NCBI GenBank assembly: GCA_029204225.1
Contig: CM055103.1
Location: 22,688,663-22,752,662 of the forward strand
DNA from: Diphasiastrum complanatum
Lineage: Eukaryota > Streptophyta > Lycopodiopsida > Lycopodiales > Lycopodiaceae
Direction: 5' to 3'
Length of the DNA stretch: 64,000 nucleotides
Part shown: positions 43,351-55,030 of the stretch, in pieces
Layout of the letters: each line of letters starts with the position of its first letter
Position numbering within the stretch: the stretch's first letter is position 1
Notes under the pieces: model-generated
Told to the model about the DNA's origin: nothing
The model's input: the letters and a program-made list of their open reading frames with translations, nothing else
Database searches by the model: none
Program-made: the position numbers and the translations under genes

Positions 43351-44474
43351 AGTAGCGCTTCACCCTTGAACCATTTACTCGAGTGTCAAGTAAATGTCCT
43401 TGGAGATCAGCTAACTGAAGTGATCCATTATTAAAAACTTCTATAACTTTATACGGTCCCATCCATCTGGTATGTAATTTTTCAGGAAACAACATGTGTC
43501 TGTTATCATACAGAAGCACATAGTCCCCTTGTTTAATTTTTATTTTCTTGATGGATTGATCAAGAATTTCTTTTCTTTTATTCTGAACTCGTTCAGTCTC
43601 GATTAATGAAAGACGACGATCCTTTTCCAGTTGCGTCAAAGAAATCATCCGCTCCCGGAGACTATTGTGTTCATCCATTCGTTCTTTATTACTAATGCGA
43701 AACGTCGGAACTTCAAATTTTATCGGTAGTATGGGATGCATTCCATACACAAGATAGTATGGAGTCTGCCTAGTTGTAATCTTTTCAGCAGTTCTATATG
43801 CCCATAAGACAGATGGTAACTTCTAATCCCAATCAGAAGAATGTGTTTTCGTTACTTTATTCAAAATTTTACATAGAATTGCATTTGTCCGTTCCGTAAG
43901 CCCATTTGCTTTTGGATTATATGGAGTGGTTTGACGATGTGTAATAGAAAAATATGACAACATGGCTTTTATGGTCTGATTAAGAAAATGGGATCCCCTA
44001 TCGCTAACGAGTTCTAAGGGACAACCATATCGCGTGATAATGTTTTGGATAAAAATTTTGCTACAGTCTTAGCATCGTTCTTAATTGTGGCTTCGGCCTC
44101 TACCATCTTGGTAGCATAGTCCGTGGCAACGAGTATGTAACGACGACGAGTTTTACGCGTGATCGATTTAATAGGCCCTACAAAATCTATCCCCCACTTC
44201 TCAAAGGGTGCTAAGAGAATAATTGGAGTAAGCGGCCACTGTGTTGCGAAGCTGGGTTTCCCCATCCTCTGGCATGCATCACATTTTTTAATGAATAATT
44301 TAACATCTCTATAGACGGTAGGCCACCAATATTTAGTATTAAAAATCTTTTTTGCAGTGTTTTAAGAACATAGTGACCCCCCGAATCTTCCTCATGTAAT
44401 GCACTTATTACAGCGGTTGTCTCGGTTGGTTCTAAACATCGGCGGAGACTATCGTCAGCTCCTAATTTATACAA
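43343..44474 (-). pseudogene. E1 integrase
   Basis: The N-terminal zinc domain is partly visible (ISALHEEDSGGHYV). The core reads WGIDFVGPIKSITRKTRR, YILVATDYATKMVEAEA, LVSDRGSHFLNQT and LTERTNAILCKIL, so the three catalytic acidic residues (D, D, E) are present. The C-terminal module follows (YGMHPILPIKFEVP, KQGDYVLLYD, RWMGPYKVIEV) and ends NGSRVKRYYD-stop. Three frames are needed to read it. No chromodomain follows. Confidence 0.85.
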
Positions 44475-45487
44475 TTACTATTTACAATCATGTAAGGTCC
44501 TACCTTAGAAAGAAAAACAGTTTTTTGATGTTTATTAAAATGTTCAGGATATATCTGGTCCTGTAAAAAATTAATAACGTCCCTATAAATTGATGTTTCT
44601 GATTGAATACGCATTATATGTTCATCTGGAAATTCATCAGAAATGGGTTCTAATTGATTTTTTGTTTGGAGGCGGGATATATAGTCGGCATTTTGATGAT
44701 CCTTGCCTCTTCTTAATTCTACTTCATAGTTAAACTCATCTAATAATAATACCCATCTAGCTATTCTACCCGAAAGATCAGGTTTATTCACTAGATGTTT
44801 TAATACGTAATGATCTACGTGAAAAACAAAAGAGTATCCTAAAAGGTAATGTCTAAATTTCTTTACTGAATAAATCATCTCTAGTGCTTCTCGCTCTGTA
44901 GCGGAATAATTCTTTTCTGATGCAGCGAGTTGCCTTCCCGCATAGTAAATTGGATAATCTATATTTTGGTCATCTTTTTGACTAAGCACCACACCTATCG
45001 CAAAAGATGATGTGTCTACATATACATGGAACTTTTTAGCCCAATTTGGAGGTCTAATCCCAGTGGCTTCTGCTAATGACTGTTTCAATTGATCAAAAGC
45101 TTGTTGATGGTCCTGTGTCCAATGGTACTCAACAGATTTTTTTAGTAAACTTGTTAAAGGAGTTACTATTATAGCATAATCTTTAATTATCCTCCGATAG
45201 TAACCTACATGTCCTAGAAAACCTCTAAGCTCTCTTAAATTGGTTAGTTCTAATAATTCTAAAATCATTTTTATTTTTTCGATGTCGGCTTGTATACCAT
45301 CCTTCGAAATTTTATGCCCTAAAAGGATGTCTTCCCTCATCCCAAAGTAACACTTAGCTGGATGCAGTTTAAGAGATGTTTTCTCTAATGCATCTAAATG
45401 GTTTTTAGTTGATGAATAGACACAAAAGTCATCCGTAAAAATTTCTAAAAACTTTCTTAAAAAAATTTGAAAAATATTTGTTATCAT
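44462..45487 (-). pseudogene. E1 RT thumb and RNase H
   Basis: 341 codons. The catalytic box is EIFTDDFCVYSS (F-x-D-D), then CYFGMREDILLGHKISKDG and ELRGFLGHVGYYRRII. RNase H reads HVYVDTSSFAIGVVLSQKDD, YYAGRQLAASEKNYSATERE, FHVDHYVLKHLVNKPDL, HQNADYISRL. The first RNase H Asp is in VDTSS (usually TDAS). The fingers and palm lie in another frame ending at 45484, a single frameshift apart. Confidence 0.88.
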
Positions 45488-46119
45488 ACGTGGAATGTGG
45501 CAGGTGCATTACAAAGACCAAAGGGCATTCGCATATATGCGTACGTCTCCCAATTAGTGGTGAAAGTAGTTTTTGATCTATCTTCCTCTTTTATAAAAAC
45601 TTGGTTATAATCTGAGAATCCATTTAAAAAACTATAACGTTCATGTCCAGCTACCTGGTCAAGAATGGTATCTGTATATGGCATAGGATGATAATCTTTT
45701 GCTGTGGCAGCATTTAGTTTTCTAAAATCCTGACAAACTCTAATCTTGCCCGTCTTCTTCTTAGGTACTATAACTATTGGTGACACCCACTCACTGCTTA
45801 GAACAAGATATATAATATCCGCTCTAAGACATCTATCTAATTCGTCTTTTACTAATAAAGAGTATTTTGGATTCAATCTATATTGGCGCTGCCTAACAAG
45901 TATTGTTCCTTGAATGAGATCTATTCTATGTTCACCCCATTTAATTGGTATACCTATTAAATCATCCATCGACCAAGCAAACACATTTTGGTATTTTTGA
46001 AGAAGCAATATATACTCTTCACGTTCTTGGTCCGATTGGTGTTTATATAGATTCAAAGTCTTACCTTCATTAATTTCTATTTCTACATAATATGTTTTAT
46101 CTACCATCCCCTCGGTCAT
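45484..46119 (-). pseudogene. E1 reverse transcriptase fingers/palm
   Basis: 211 codons: NVFAWSMDDLIGIPIKWGEH, WVSPIVIVPKKKTGKIRVCQ, FRKLNAATAKDYHPMPYTD, YSFLNGFSDYNQVFIKEEDR, MPFGLCNAPATF. The order is standard, with first catalytic region FSDYN (usually LDGYSG-like). A frameshift at the end leads into 45487. Confidence 0.87.
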
Positions 46120-46640
46120 ACTTCTCTGGTTTCACCCAGAAGTTCTCTTGACTCGGATGTTGTCGGTATTTCTACTTCCTCATCAATCTCATAGCATTCT
46201 ATGAAATTGATCCATGATTCAGCAGGTCTAGCTAACTCCTCACCCCATCTCAAAAGGTGACCCCCTATTGGACTGGCTGTGAGAATACCTGGAAAAAATA
46301 TCTGTTTGGTAGACCAATTTATGATAGCATCTGCTTGATATAACCATGGTCTTCCAAATAATATCGAATAAGGTGGTGTATCTACTGGATTTATGACAAG
46401 GAAATTCATAACAAACGTCTCTGTCTCTATAACTACGTTAATACCTTTTAGCTCGCCTACTGGTATACATTTAGTCGTGTCTGCTAAATGGATTTCGTGA
46501 TAAGTGATAGGTTGTATCTGATTTTCTAATCCTGATTCTTTAACCATTGTTTTTGTTACTAGGTTGATACTAGATCCTGAGTCTATTAGTATTCTATCTA
46601 TGGTCTAATCTCCTATGATCGCACTAATCTCTGGAACTCC
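46116..46640 (-). pseudogene. E1 second retropepsin-like protease domain
   Basis: The active-site region reads ILIDSGSSINLVTKTMV just upstream of the 46547 ATG, so catalytic DSG is intact. The flap-side blocks follow (HLADTTKCIPVGELKG, FLVINP, SILFGRPWLYQADAIINW). It is in the same frame as protease 1 with D-to-D spacing of about 180 codons. Stops and a pair of frameshifts lie between them. It ends where RT begins (46119). Confidence 0.8.
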
Positions 46641-46760
46641 ACAATCTCCTCTATCTACATATTCTACTCTATTACCTGTATGCAAATATTCTTATTGTAA
46701 CTAACCTCTCCCCTTCCTCAGTCCCTACTGACTGAAGCCCTTCTTCCTCTGAAGTATAGC

Positions 46761-47441
46761 TCAAGGATGTAGGTGTCTCACCTTCGTACTTATCTTTTCC
46801 CATGATATGGAAATTATTTTATGACTTTTTCCTGTCGGTGTCTCCATCTGGTCTCTGAAGGTAATCTCCTTTTCCTTCCAGTGGGTTATAACATCGGCCT
46901 GATAGAGCCATGGTCGTTCTAATAACACTCTATATGACGATTGTCTCGTAGTTTTTAATATTATAAAATCCATAAGAAACTTATGGTCTCCAATATAAAC
47001 TGTAACCTGAGATAGTTCTCCTATTGGTGATCTTCTAGTTGCATCGGCTAACCTTAAATGTCTTAAATTGGGTGCTATTCTATGATGAATGCCTAATTCA
47101 TATGTTGTTTCTTCAGTCATTATATTTACACTAGATCCGGAATCTATGGGTACATTATCTAAGATGCAGCCATTAATTACTACTTGAATCTCTGGTTGGC
47201 CTTCATCACCATAATTAAGTAATCCTATGTTGATTACTGGTAACTTTGCTTTTCTTCTCTTTTTATTTTGCAAAAATTGCTTAATTTCTTTTTTATAATA
47301 TTGGTTATCGTCTAATAACAGTTTAAAAGTTATATTGGGCATTCTAAAAACAAGGTCTTCGACAATATTATAAGAATGGTTTCTAAGTGGCGACAGATCT
47401 CTAGGTATCTCGCTACTTATAACTGGATCTGAAAATGTCAC
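46761..47441 (-). pseudogene. E1 first retropepsin-like protease domain
   Basis: 226 codons. An N-terminal linker is followed from residue 75 by GDEGQPEIQVVINGC, active site VPIDSGSSVNIMTEETTY, LRLADATRRSPIGELSQ, MDFIILKT and LERPWLYQADVITHWKEKEI. It aligns block for block with protease 2 (GxPEI, IDSGSSxN, L-AD-T---P-GEL, RPWLYQADxI). Retropepsins act as dimers, so two in one polyprotein could pair in cis. Confidence 0.82.
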
Positions 47442-47839
47442 TTTTTTAACTTTTCTAATTTCTTCGTCTAAAAGCTTCTTAGCTTCTGAACTAATATCAA
47501 CATCATAATATTTTTCATTAGACTTATCAAGCTTTAATTCTTTATTACTAGGAATTTTTACTAATTGTTCTGCGACCTTCGCTTTTTCGCATTTTTCACA
47601 GTTTTTGCAATTTTCGTCTTAGTTTTTCTCTTATCTTTAAGAGTTAAAGAATCTTTACTACTTCTTGTAGTTACTTTATTTACTTTTCCTCTAAATCTGG
47701 CCATTGATGATCTTGATCTAATAATTCAGACTCTACTTCTATCCTCTGAACTATCATGTCAGTGTTAGTCTTAGATGGCCGAAGGTCGTCTTCTCTAGGC
47801 GAGTTTACAAACCTTGGTTTAGACCGTGGTTGTTGTGAC

Positions 47840-48220
47840 TGAGGACATTCAACAGTGACATGCCCTTCGCCTTTACAGTTAGCGCAGAGCGGCACATATC
47901 CTGCTGATCTCCTGGGTTCAGGGCAATCAGGCGAATAGTGACCCGTGGCTCCGCAATTGTAGCACGAACCCCTTATTCTGGTTGGTGGAGTGGAATCTCG
48001 TGTTCCGTCCCTTCACAAAATAGTGTACTGTTGACCAGTACGTTTTTGTTATCATAGTTTTTTATTTAGTAGGAGTTGTAGTATAAGCTACCTCCTCATG
48101 ATTATTAATCGGACAGAGGAATAGTTCCTCTTCTAAATAATTACTCTGTAAACTGGGACAGTTAGTCTTAGAATGACCTTCCTTCCCACACGTGGTACAC
48201 CAAACATTGGTGTTAGGCTT
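47840..48220 (-). pseudogene. E1 gag zinc-knuckle region (three CCHC)
   Basis: Three knuckles appear in order on the minus strand: CTTCGKEGHSKTNC (about 48195-48154), CYNCGATGHYSPDC (about 47972-47931) and CANCKGEGHVTVEC (about 47888-47847). All twelve ligands are present. Frames shift once or twice between the first and second. Confidence 0.82.
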
Positions 48221-48229
48221 CGCTTTCTT

Positions 48230-49240
48230 TCACTTGGCTTTAACATCAGATATTTGGACCTTTAGATCACTCATTTCTCTTGTTAACAACTCAATATTTT
48301 TCCTTAATGGATCCATCTTTTCGGATTTCTCCATTCTTTTCTTTCTTTCTAAGTTCATATTCTTAGTTTTCCTATAAGAAGATTCTTCTTCCAATGAAGA
48401 AGAATAAGATGAATACTCAGAAGATTCTTCCATATCCACTGAATCAGATTCTAATTCAGACTCAATAGATGTTTCATATTCTTCTGTTCGTATAAATTTG
48501 TGTTTTTTACTACTTTTTCTTTCATTTCTCCGTCTGCAAGAAATTCGAGAGGTTTCGTAATTCTCGACAGAGGCAATGACATCTTCCAAAAAAGTCATCA
48601 AACCCTGTTGACAATAACAATCCATTTTCTTAGGCAACCTACCCAAGAACCATTCATTTTGCATAGGAATTGGATACTGGGCTCCTAACTTTCCTATTAA
48701 ATTCTTAACCCTACGAGTATATTTCCTAAGTAATTACTTTGGTTTTTTTTCAACAGAGTTGAGTCGAGCCAACAATCTAGTGGAATATATTATCTCCCTA
48801 AACTGTTTAAGGAATGCTGCTTTTAAAGCGTTCAAAATATTAACTGTTTCCGGTACTAATTGACTGTACCAAATCCTAGCCTGCTTTCGCAGAAGACCTG
48901 ACAAAATTCTAACTTTATCCTCGTCCGTCTGCTCTTGGTTTGCTATGGTAATGGATTCAAATTGCGACATATAACTATCCGCATCTTCAGATGATGATCC
49001 CTTAAAGAAATCATATCTGATTTTTGTAGATGTGGGTGGCGCTGGATTAGCCATATTAACAGATGGTGGTGAACTAGATGAACTTGGAGGATCTGAATCT
49101 AAACTTCGTTCGAACAAAGAGTCTGAACTTGGTTCGGAAGTAGAATCAGACGAATCTGATGCAGGTGAATCTGTAGAACTTGGTGTTTCAACGGATATAC
49201 ATAGTTCTATTTGAAATTAGTCCAGTCCAAATATTAAATA
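48230..49240 (-). pseudogene. E1 gag capsid region
   Basis: A Ser/Asp/Pro-rich N-terminus is followed by KIRYDFFKGSSSEDADSYMS, DKVRILSGLLRKQARIWYSQ and NILNALKAAFLKQFREI, the retrotransposon gag domain. After one in-frame stop (near 48734) the same frame continues as EWFLGRLPKKMD, a basic then acidic/Ser-rich stretch and a coiled coil. Stops separate it from the zinc knuckles. Confidence 0.8.
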
Positions 49241-49404
49241 TCTACAACGCCTCAGCTATTGATATACTCAAACGCTTGGCACTTGGAAAAGCGTGGATCT
49301 TCGAACGCTTTCTTAAAACCAGGTGCTTATTATCCGCAAAACTTATTATTTTTTTTCAAAATTGGAAGTTGGCCGCTACATTCCAGCCTTCCTAAGAACT
49401 TCTT

Positions 49405-50507
49405 GCGAGTCATGCTCGTCTTGTCGTCGTGCCGTTTGCTTTCTCTCGCTCATCTTTTGCCCCAAGGCTTCAAAAACTTGGAAGCGGAGCTTACTTCCGA
49501 AATTGAGGGGCCCCATGTATTCTCTTAGCTTCTCCATAGCCCATTTCTTGCCAGTCCTCCACCATGGTCACATAATGCGACGACATGAAGGCCGCTCTAT
49601 AGTATAGTCTGGCCATCATTTCACGGTCTTCTTCCAACTGGAGGGCTATATTTGGGTTGATCTTAATGGGATCCAAGCCTCGATCCCAGAAACAATCTTA
49701 TTGCATCAGAAAGGCCATAGATCTGCAATATTCGACACTTTCTTGCATGCAAAGATCGGCACTTGTTTTGTATTTGTGCCCGAAGTCGAGTAACTGCAGC
49801 CTCAGGTCATCCGAGGATGTTCTCTTTGAAATTCCCGGAATGACTGGCTAGTTTACCAACTCCACTCGTGGCTTTTCTACCGACCATGGATTTCTACATT
49901 TGAGTGGCATGTAGAAGAGATCCACTCGCTTCCATGCCGGTGCCTTCAGATACTCTTGGAGTCGCCTGCTATCTTTTAGGACTTTATTTTGCCACTCTGG
50001 TTGCGGTTGTAGCGCTACGATGATCTCGGCCCTGGTGGAGTATTGGCTTTGATCTACGTCCTCTTTGCCTCCCCTCATGTTGGGAGGGTATTTCCTCTCA
50101 AACTTTTTTGACTCTCTTATGTCAGCCAATTTGCCTCTGGGCCTGGTAGGGGAAGTGGTCCTACGCGGTTGGAATGGCCTCGCCAGATAATCATCTAGGG
50201 CCTTGGTGCCCGTGTCTTTTTCTTTGGCTTTCTCGCTCGTCAACAGCTCAGCTGTTCCCGTATCTTGTCTGGACGAGAACCTTCTTGTCTCTTGTTGATC
50301 TGTCAGGAAGTCATTATCAAACCCCATGTCGGTGTTAGTTTCTAGAAGTTCAGGGATGGAATGATCTGGAGAGAGGGGTGCAAGAACGACAGGCCTCGGA
50401 GGGGGTGGGTTTAACAAATTATACGCCGCACCGGGGGAGTGGAGTTGTTGGAGGAACTCGTCCCGTCGGGCCTTGTATGTGTCAGCTGGACCTTTTGATG
50501 GGCCCAT
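49405..50507 (-). pseudogene. Unidentified ORF upstream of E1 gag
   Basis: Probable start at Met 50507 (MGPSKGPADTYKARRDEFLQ). The frame runs to 49848, then through two stops and a frameshift. Features are a Pro-rich stretch (NLLNPPPPRPVVLAP), a charged middle (IRESKKFERKYPPNMRGGK), LQEYLKAPAWKRVDLFYMPL, then QLEEDREMMARLYYRAAFMS and EALGQKMSERKQTARRQ. It matches nothing I know. It is either a 5' accessory ORF of E1 or the 3' ORF of another element; E2's cut 3' end would fall here if the DNA between were removed. Confidence 0.45.
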
Positions 50508-50606
50508 TATTTTTCTAGGAGGTGATGGAGAGAGAGAAGATGAAAGAATCGGGTAAGTTGGAATAAATGTTTCAGAAAAATTAAATGTAGAGTAGGAGGA
50601 GGGGTT

Positions 50607-51530
50607 TAGACCCCTCTTAAATAAAGTAGAGTGAGCCACCTTTTGATGGTGACCTCTAGTGGAGAGAAATATTTCACTTGTAATTTGTGAAAAGTGGAAA
50701 TTCCACTAGGATGCCACCTAAGGAGCTCTCTTGCTTATTTAAGAGACTCCTTCTTTGTGGAGAGGAGCTTTTTGCATTGTATCTAGTCCATGCTTAATAA
50801 GAAGATTTTCCATGAGTTTGATGCTACACTAAGCTCCTTGATCATGATGGTTTTCTTGAGTGATGTCCCTATGATCATGCCCTTCCATTCATATTGTGTG
50901 TGGTTGTGGATTTAGAGTGGATTAGTTTTCTTGTTTTCCTAGTTGTGGATTAGATTTCTTGCTTTCTTGTGGATTAATGTAGGAGCCAGCATTCAAGTAA
51001 ACTAAATAGGCTAAATCTATGGTGTGATTCTTGCATATCTTTGTACAATCCAGTTCTTGATGTTCTTGGGATGTCCAAGAATCAATAGACTGGTTGGTTT
51101 CTTGAATCTTAGACTTCTAACATGCTGTAGATTAGCTTTGTTTCTTGTTTTTGTCAAGTTATGCAATGTAGCTCAGTGTTAATGTAGTATAGGCTCTGAT
51201 TTCAGTTCGTTTTAAGTGTAGGTAGCTGTAGAATTTGTAGAACGTTCATTGGTTTGTATGTTGATCTGTGAATGAGCGTTCTTGGTGTGCATCCATGTAG
51301 AATGTAAGTGCATTCAAGAGCGACGTCCTTGAGTTGTCCTCTGATAGGTAGGACAAGAAAATCTATACTACAGAGTTATTCAGTCCGTTTCTGTCTGGCC
51401 TGGGCATTGTAACGCATAAGAAACAGTCAAGTAATGCCCAAACGAGCCTGGTAACAGACAAGAAATAGATCTGTAAGCAAGAAGCAGAAAAGTAAACAAC
51501 AGGTCTTCTGGAGCAGGGGATCTATCAACA
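50607..51530 (+). repeat. LTR A of E3 (5'-truncated)
   Basis: It aligns with LTR B from its position 239 to the end. The first 238 bp are missing. It contains the promoter-like CTTATTTAAGAGACTC and ends TCTATCAACA. Its left edge sits in an inverted repeat (GAGGGGTTTAGACCCCTC, 50598-50615). Confidence 0.88.
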
Positions 51531-51749
51531 TTTGACCCGTTGCCGCTTGCATCACTCACATTCTGAAACGACATATGCTACAAGACTATCTTTGATCGGA
51601 CCCATGCACGCAATCTAAAATGTCTCCAGATCCGTTCATAGCTCAGAACGACCTGCACACACCATCCCTAGGCGCTGCATACATCCTCAACTCCTTCTGC
51701 ATCATCCTCTACCCATAGCTTACCCATCGTCTCCACCTGCCTCCTTCAC

Positions 51750-52262
51750 CATCTCAGCCGAGCACCCTCTCTCACGTCTCAACCGAACACCTTCTCTTCC
51801 ATCTCAGTCGAGCACCCTCTCTCACGTCTCAACCGAACACCTTCTCTTCCATCTCAGCCGAGCCTCTCTCTCTTACCATCTTGACCGATGCAACGCAGGT
51901 GCATCAAAAACAAAAAAACAAAAAAAAAATTTAAATCTCAACCGGAGCTCACGCTCACATCTCAACCGGAGCTCTCAGTAAAATCTCAGCCGGAGCTTAC
52001 GTTGGAATCTCAGCCGAAGTGCTCGTTCAGATCTCAATCGAAGCCGAAGTGCCCGTTCAGATCTCAACTGAAGCTGAAGAGATCTTGATCAAAACTGAAG
52101 TACTCGTTCAGATCTCGATCGAAGCCGAAGTGATCTCAACCGGAGCCGAACCGCCCGCTCAAATCTCAACCGGAGCCGAAGGCAGCGATCAAATCTCGAC
52201 CGGAGGGATTCAATCAGATCTCAACCGAAGCAATAAGGTCAAAGCTCGACCGGAGCAATTAA
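51750..52262 (+). repeat. Minisatellite with core TCTCAACCG in the E3 leader
   Basis: Block 1 (51750-51875) has about six units around ATCTCAGCCGAGCACC / GTCTCAACCGAACACC. Block 2 (51932-52262) has about thirteen units of 22-30 bp around AxATCTCAACCGGAGCC or AGATCTCAACCGAAG. The encoded Ser-Gln-Pro-Glu repeats follow from the DNA repeat. Confidence 0.9.
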
Positions 52263-52302
52263 CACTCAATATGAAGAACACCCATTACAATTTGAAAATG
52301 CC

Positions 52303-52557
52303 TTGCCTTATCATGAATATCCACCAGCAAGTCCAGAACCACTAGCCATACAAGATGGCTACGCCGTTATACAAGGGCCACTGCACACCAGATGTTTCAT
52401 CTGTGGTGAAACCGATCACTTCATGGTTGATTGTCCAGTTAAGACCCAGTACCATGCTGAGTGTCCCGATTGTATCCGAAAATACAGTTTCAAAGACTGT
52501 CCAAAACAACCAACTAAGATCCTACCTGCCCGTCACATCAGTTATGAATCACAATAG
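52303..52557 (+). pseudogene. E3 gag fragment with zinc knuckle
   Basis: 84 codons: EPLAIQDGYAVI, then CFICGETDHFMVDC (C-x2-C-x4-H-x4-C, intact), QYHAECPDCIRKYSFKDC and KQPTKILPARHISYE. It is closely related to E2 gag at 62.3-62.8 kb (CPDCVRKNSFKDC, RILPARRISSE). The rest of gag upstream is replaced by the minisatellite leader. Confidence 0.8.
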
Positions 52558-55014
52558 GATCCTCATGACAACAACACGAGCACCATAGCAACCAACAGTT
52601 AAACCTGCTGCTCAATCGAGAAGTTTCTTGTAAACTTCTACTACATCACTGTCCAATACACCAGCTCCATAATGAAAAAAGACAATATGAAATGAGTCCT
52701 TGTCAAAAGAAAGTGAAACCGATATTTCGTCATCTGTTACAATGTCCAACCACGAGCAACCTCCACAGGGAATTGACAATTTTTCTCCCTTTTTACAAAC
52801 TCCAATCTATTTGTCTTTCCACATGCAAATAAGATTTCCAATGTGCCACGACACAATACATCTAGGATTCGGAAATCCATTTAGAGATTCGGTTCTGAAT
52901 CTCTTGTTCAAAGAGGTCCTCTAGACATAGTACCTCACCCATACCTGCATCTCACGCTATATCTTACATCTGTTATCCATGATGATAGATTTTAGTGTCA
53001 CCAACCCTGTCTTGTTTTGACAAGGGCATGTCAGAGTAAGTCACATTACTCTACAAAACAACTGAAATATTGCAACTATCAAGGTACATTATCAATGTTG
53101 ATGAATGCAAGTTTTGTTCGACAAGTGCTATGCAGTTCTCACTATCTGTAACGTTTGTTTATTTTCTTGTTTCTCTTCACCTATTTTGTGTGACTGATTT
53201 TTGCATGAGGAATAGCTACTACACGAGAGTCTTCTATAGAGCATCTCCAAAACACATTTTCATTCATCTATCCATCTTCAGATTACCATGTACAACAGTT
53301 TCAAATTTTTGAAAACTATGAGAAATCCATGACAAGTTAGAGTTGATTCATGCACCTCATTGCCATATTATTCTTTGAGTCAAATACAGCAAGATCGATA
53401 CAAATTTAGTTAAAATTTGTTCAATCTTTAGTCCAGTCACATGTTCAACGAGTTTCAACTACGTGTTCCACACGTCGATCCAATCCTGAGCATGAATACT
53501 CACCAGCAACAACATCCCCACCAACAGATTTTGGGGGCGGGGGGAGAGAGTGGATCTGCCTAGATCCACTGGAGCAGTTACGCTACCTACAACAACGTCA
53601 ACAAGATCGACAACCAAGGTCACAAGTCAAATATGAAAACAACAAGGCTAAGAAGACAGATGGGCAATCCAAAGCGACTCGATTAGAAGAAGTACCTCAG
53701 TCACAATGAAGATCCTTCAGAAAGAGAAACACAAGCATTGGAAAATCAGTCTCCTTCTTCAACCAAACTCTTGTCATACTTTTGCGCCCATTCTCATGTC
53801 TATCGTCCACACCATCTACCGTCGTCACCACCACCCTCCCTTCCATCTGTTTGTTTATCATTAGTTTACTGTTCTTCTGAGAAATCCCCAGTTTTGATAG
53901 TCTTACCGAAGCAGCTGATAGATCATTGCAAATGTCTTGTGGAGACCAACTACCACCTATATTGGTTATTCAGCCGAAAAAGACCTACAAAAGCAGTAGA
54001 AGCAGCTAGAAGAAATAAAAAGAAAGATCCAGGAAGCTGAGGAGGAAAGGACAAAACTTAAACAACAGATGAGTCAGATCGATCTTGATAAAAAAAAACT
54101 CTCTGGAGTAATGTAGTTGAATCCCCTCTTATGAAGCCCAAAGAGATCCAAAAGTAACGGACCAAAAGAAAGAGCTATAGAAAATGAAAGATGAAGACAT
54201 CCGTGAACTTGCAAAATAAAGCGAGCTCGTCATCCAGCAAGTGGTGGTCGAAGCTCGACATTGCAAGGGTCCAAGACTGCAATTGTAGAACAATCAGTTC
54301 CTTCACCCTACCACCAAGTCTTCATCATGTTTCCTTACCGTTACCAAACCATCCATCCAAATCTGTTCCTACCACCAGTTTTTGATGAATCCATCCCCTT
54401 GAGACTGATAACCAAAGTTTGTGCAACTTGCAGATCAAAGGTTTTCCTTGAGACTAGAACTTCAACTGAGAGAAGAACCACGGAAACACCCAAAGGCAAA
54501 TGGAGGATACAGACCTCCCAAAAGAAACCAAAGATGGAATCTGCCAATAAACCAAAGATGAAACCATCAATGGTAGATACAAGTGACTAAACAAAGAGAC
54601 ACATGTAAAGCACTCGAGCATGCAAGTTGTAAAGCTGTTGAGAACTCTCCAGATTTCATGTTAAGAATAACAATTTTGCCACTAACATGCTCATGAAATT
54701 CCCGTATATATTTTAGGAAATTTGCAAATTAATGGGTTACAAAAATCTCAAGATCCATCTTTTGACAATCAGGTTCAGTGTTGTTTCCCTGCATTTCCAT
54801 AAACTTATTATGAGAATGTCAACCCATTACAACAATAAGACATTCTAAATCCAATTGCGGCAATTCATGAAAGACAGTTTTTGTGATAAAGACTGGCGAC
54901 AATAAGCACTTGGTCTTATGTAAGCGAACTAAGATCTTCCAAGTGACGATCGAAGATGCCAATGCAAAGCGGAGCGACATCGTCCAATATGAGTTGTAGT
55001 GGGTCCTGCAACAC
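52558..55014 (+). other. E3 interior without recognised pol
   Basis: Scattered frames only. At 53.99-54.11 kb, EEIKRKIQEAEEERTKLKQQ gives a strong coiled coil. Around 54.3-54.6 kb there is a Lys/Pro-rich frame. No catalytic motif is visible. Confidence 0.5.
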
Positions 55015-55030
55015 ATTAGGGGTGGGATAA

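Larger units (their letters stand above)
41190..50606 (-). mobile_element. E1: Ty3/gypsy retrotransposon with double protease and third ORF
   Basis: On the minus strand the order is 5' unknown ORF (50.5-49.4 kb), gag (49.2-48.2 kb), three zinc knuckles (48.2-47.84 kb), protease 1, protease 2, RT, RNase H, integrase (to 43343), a 166-codon hydrophobic ORF, a third ORF (42792-41386) and LTR-like sequence. Integrase and RT catalytic residues survive, but stops and frameshifts break every module. A third ORF after integrase recalls Athila/Tat-like lineages; that placement is inference. The 5' end abuts a truncated LTR in opposite orientation at 50607. Confidence 0.85.

Noticed and set aside
51932-52262. 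CRISPR-like array
   Set aside because: Units are contiguous and degenerate with no unique spacers of constant length. It is a minisatellite in a plant retroelement.
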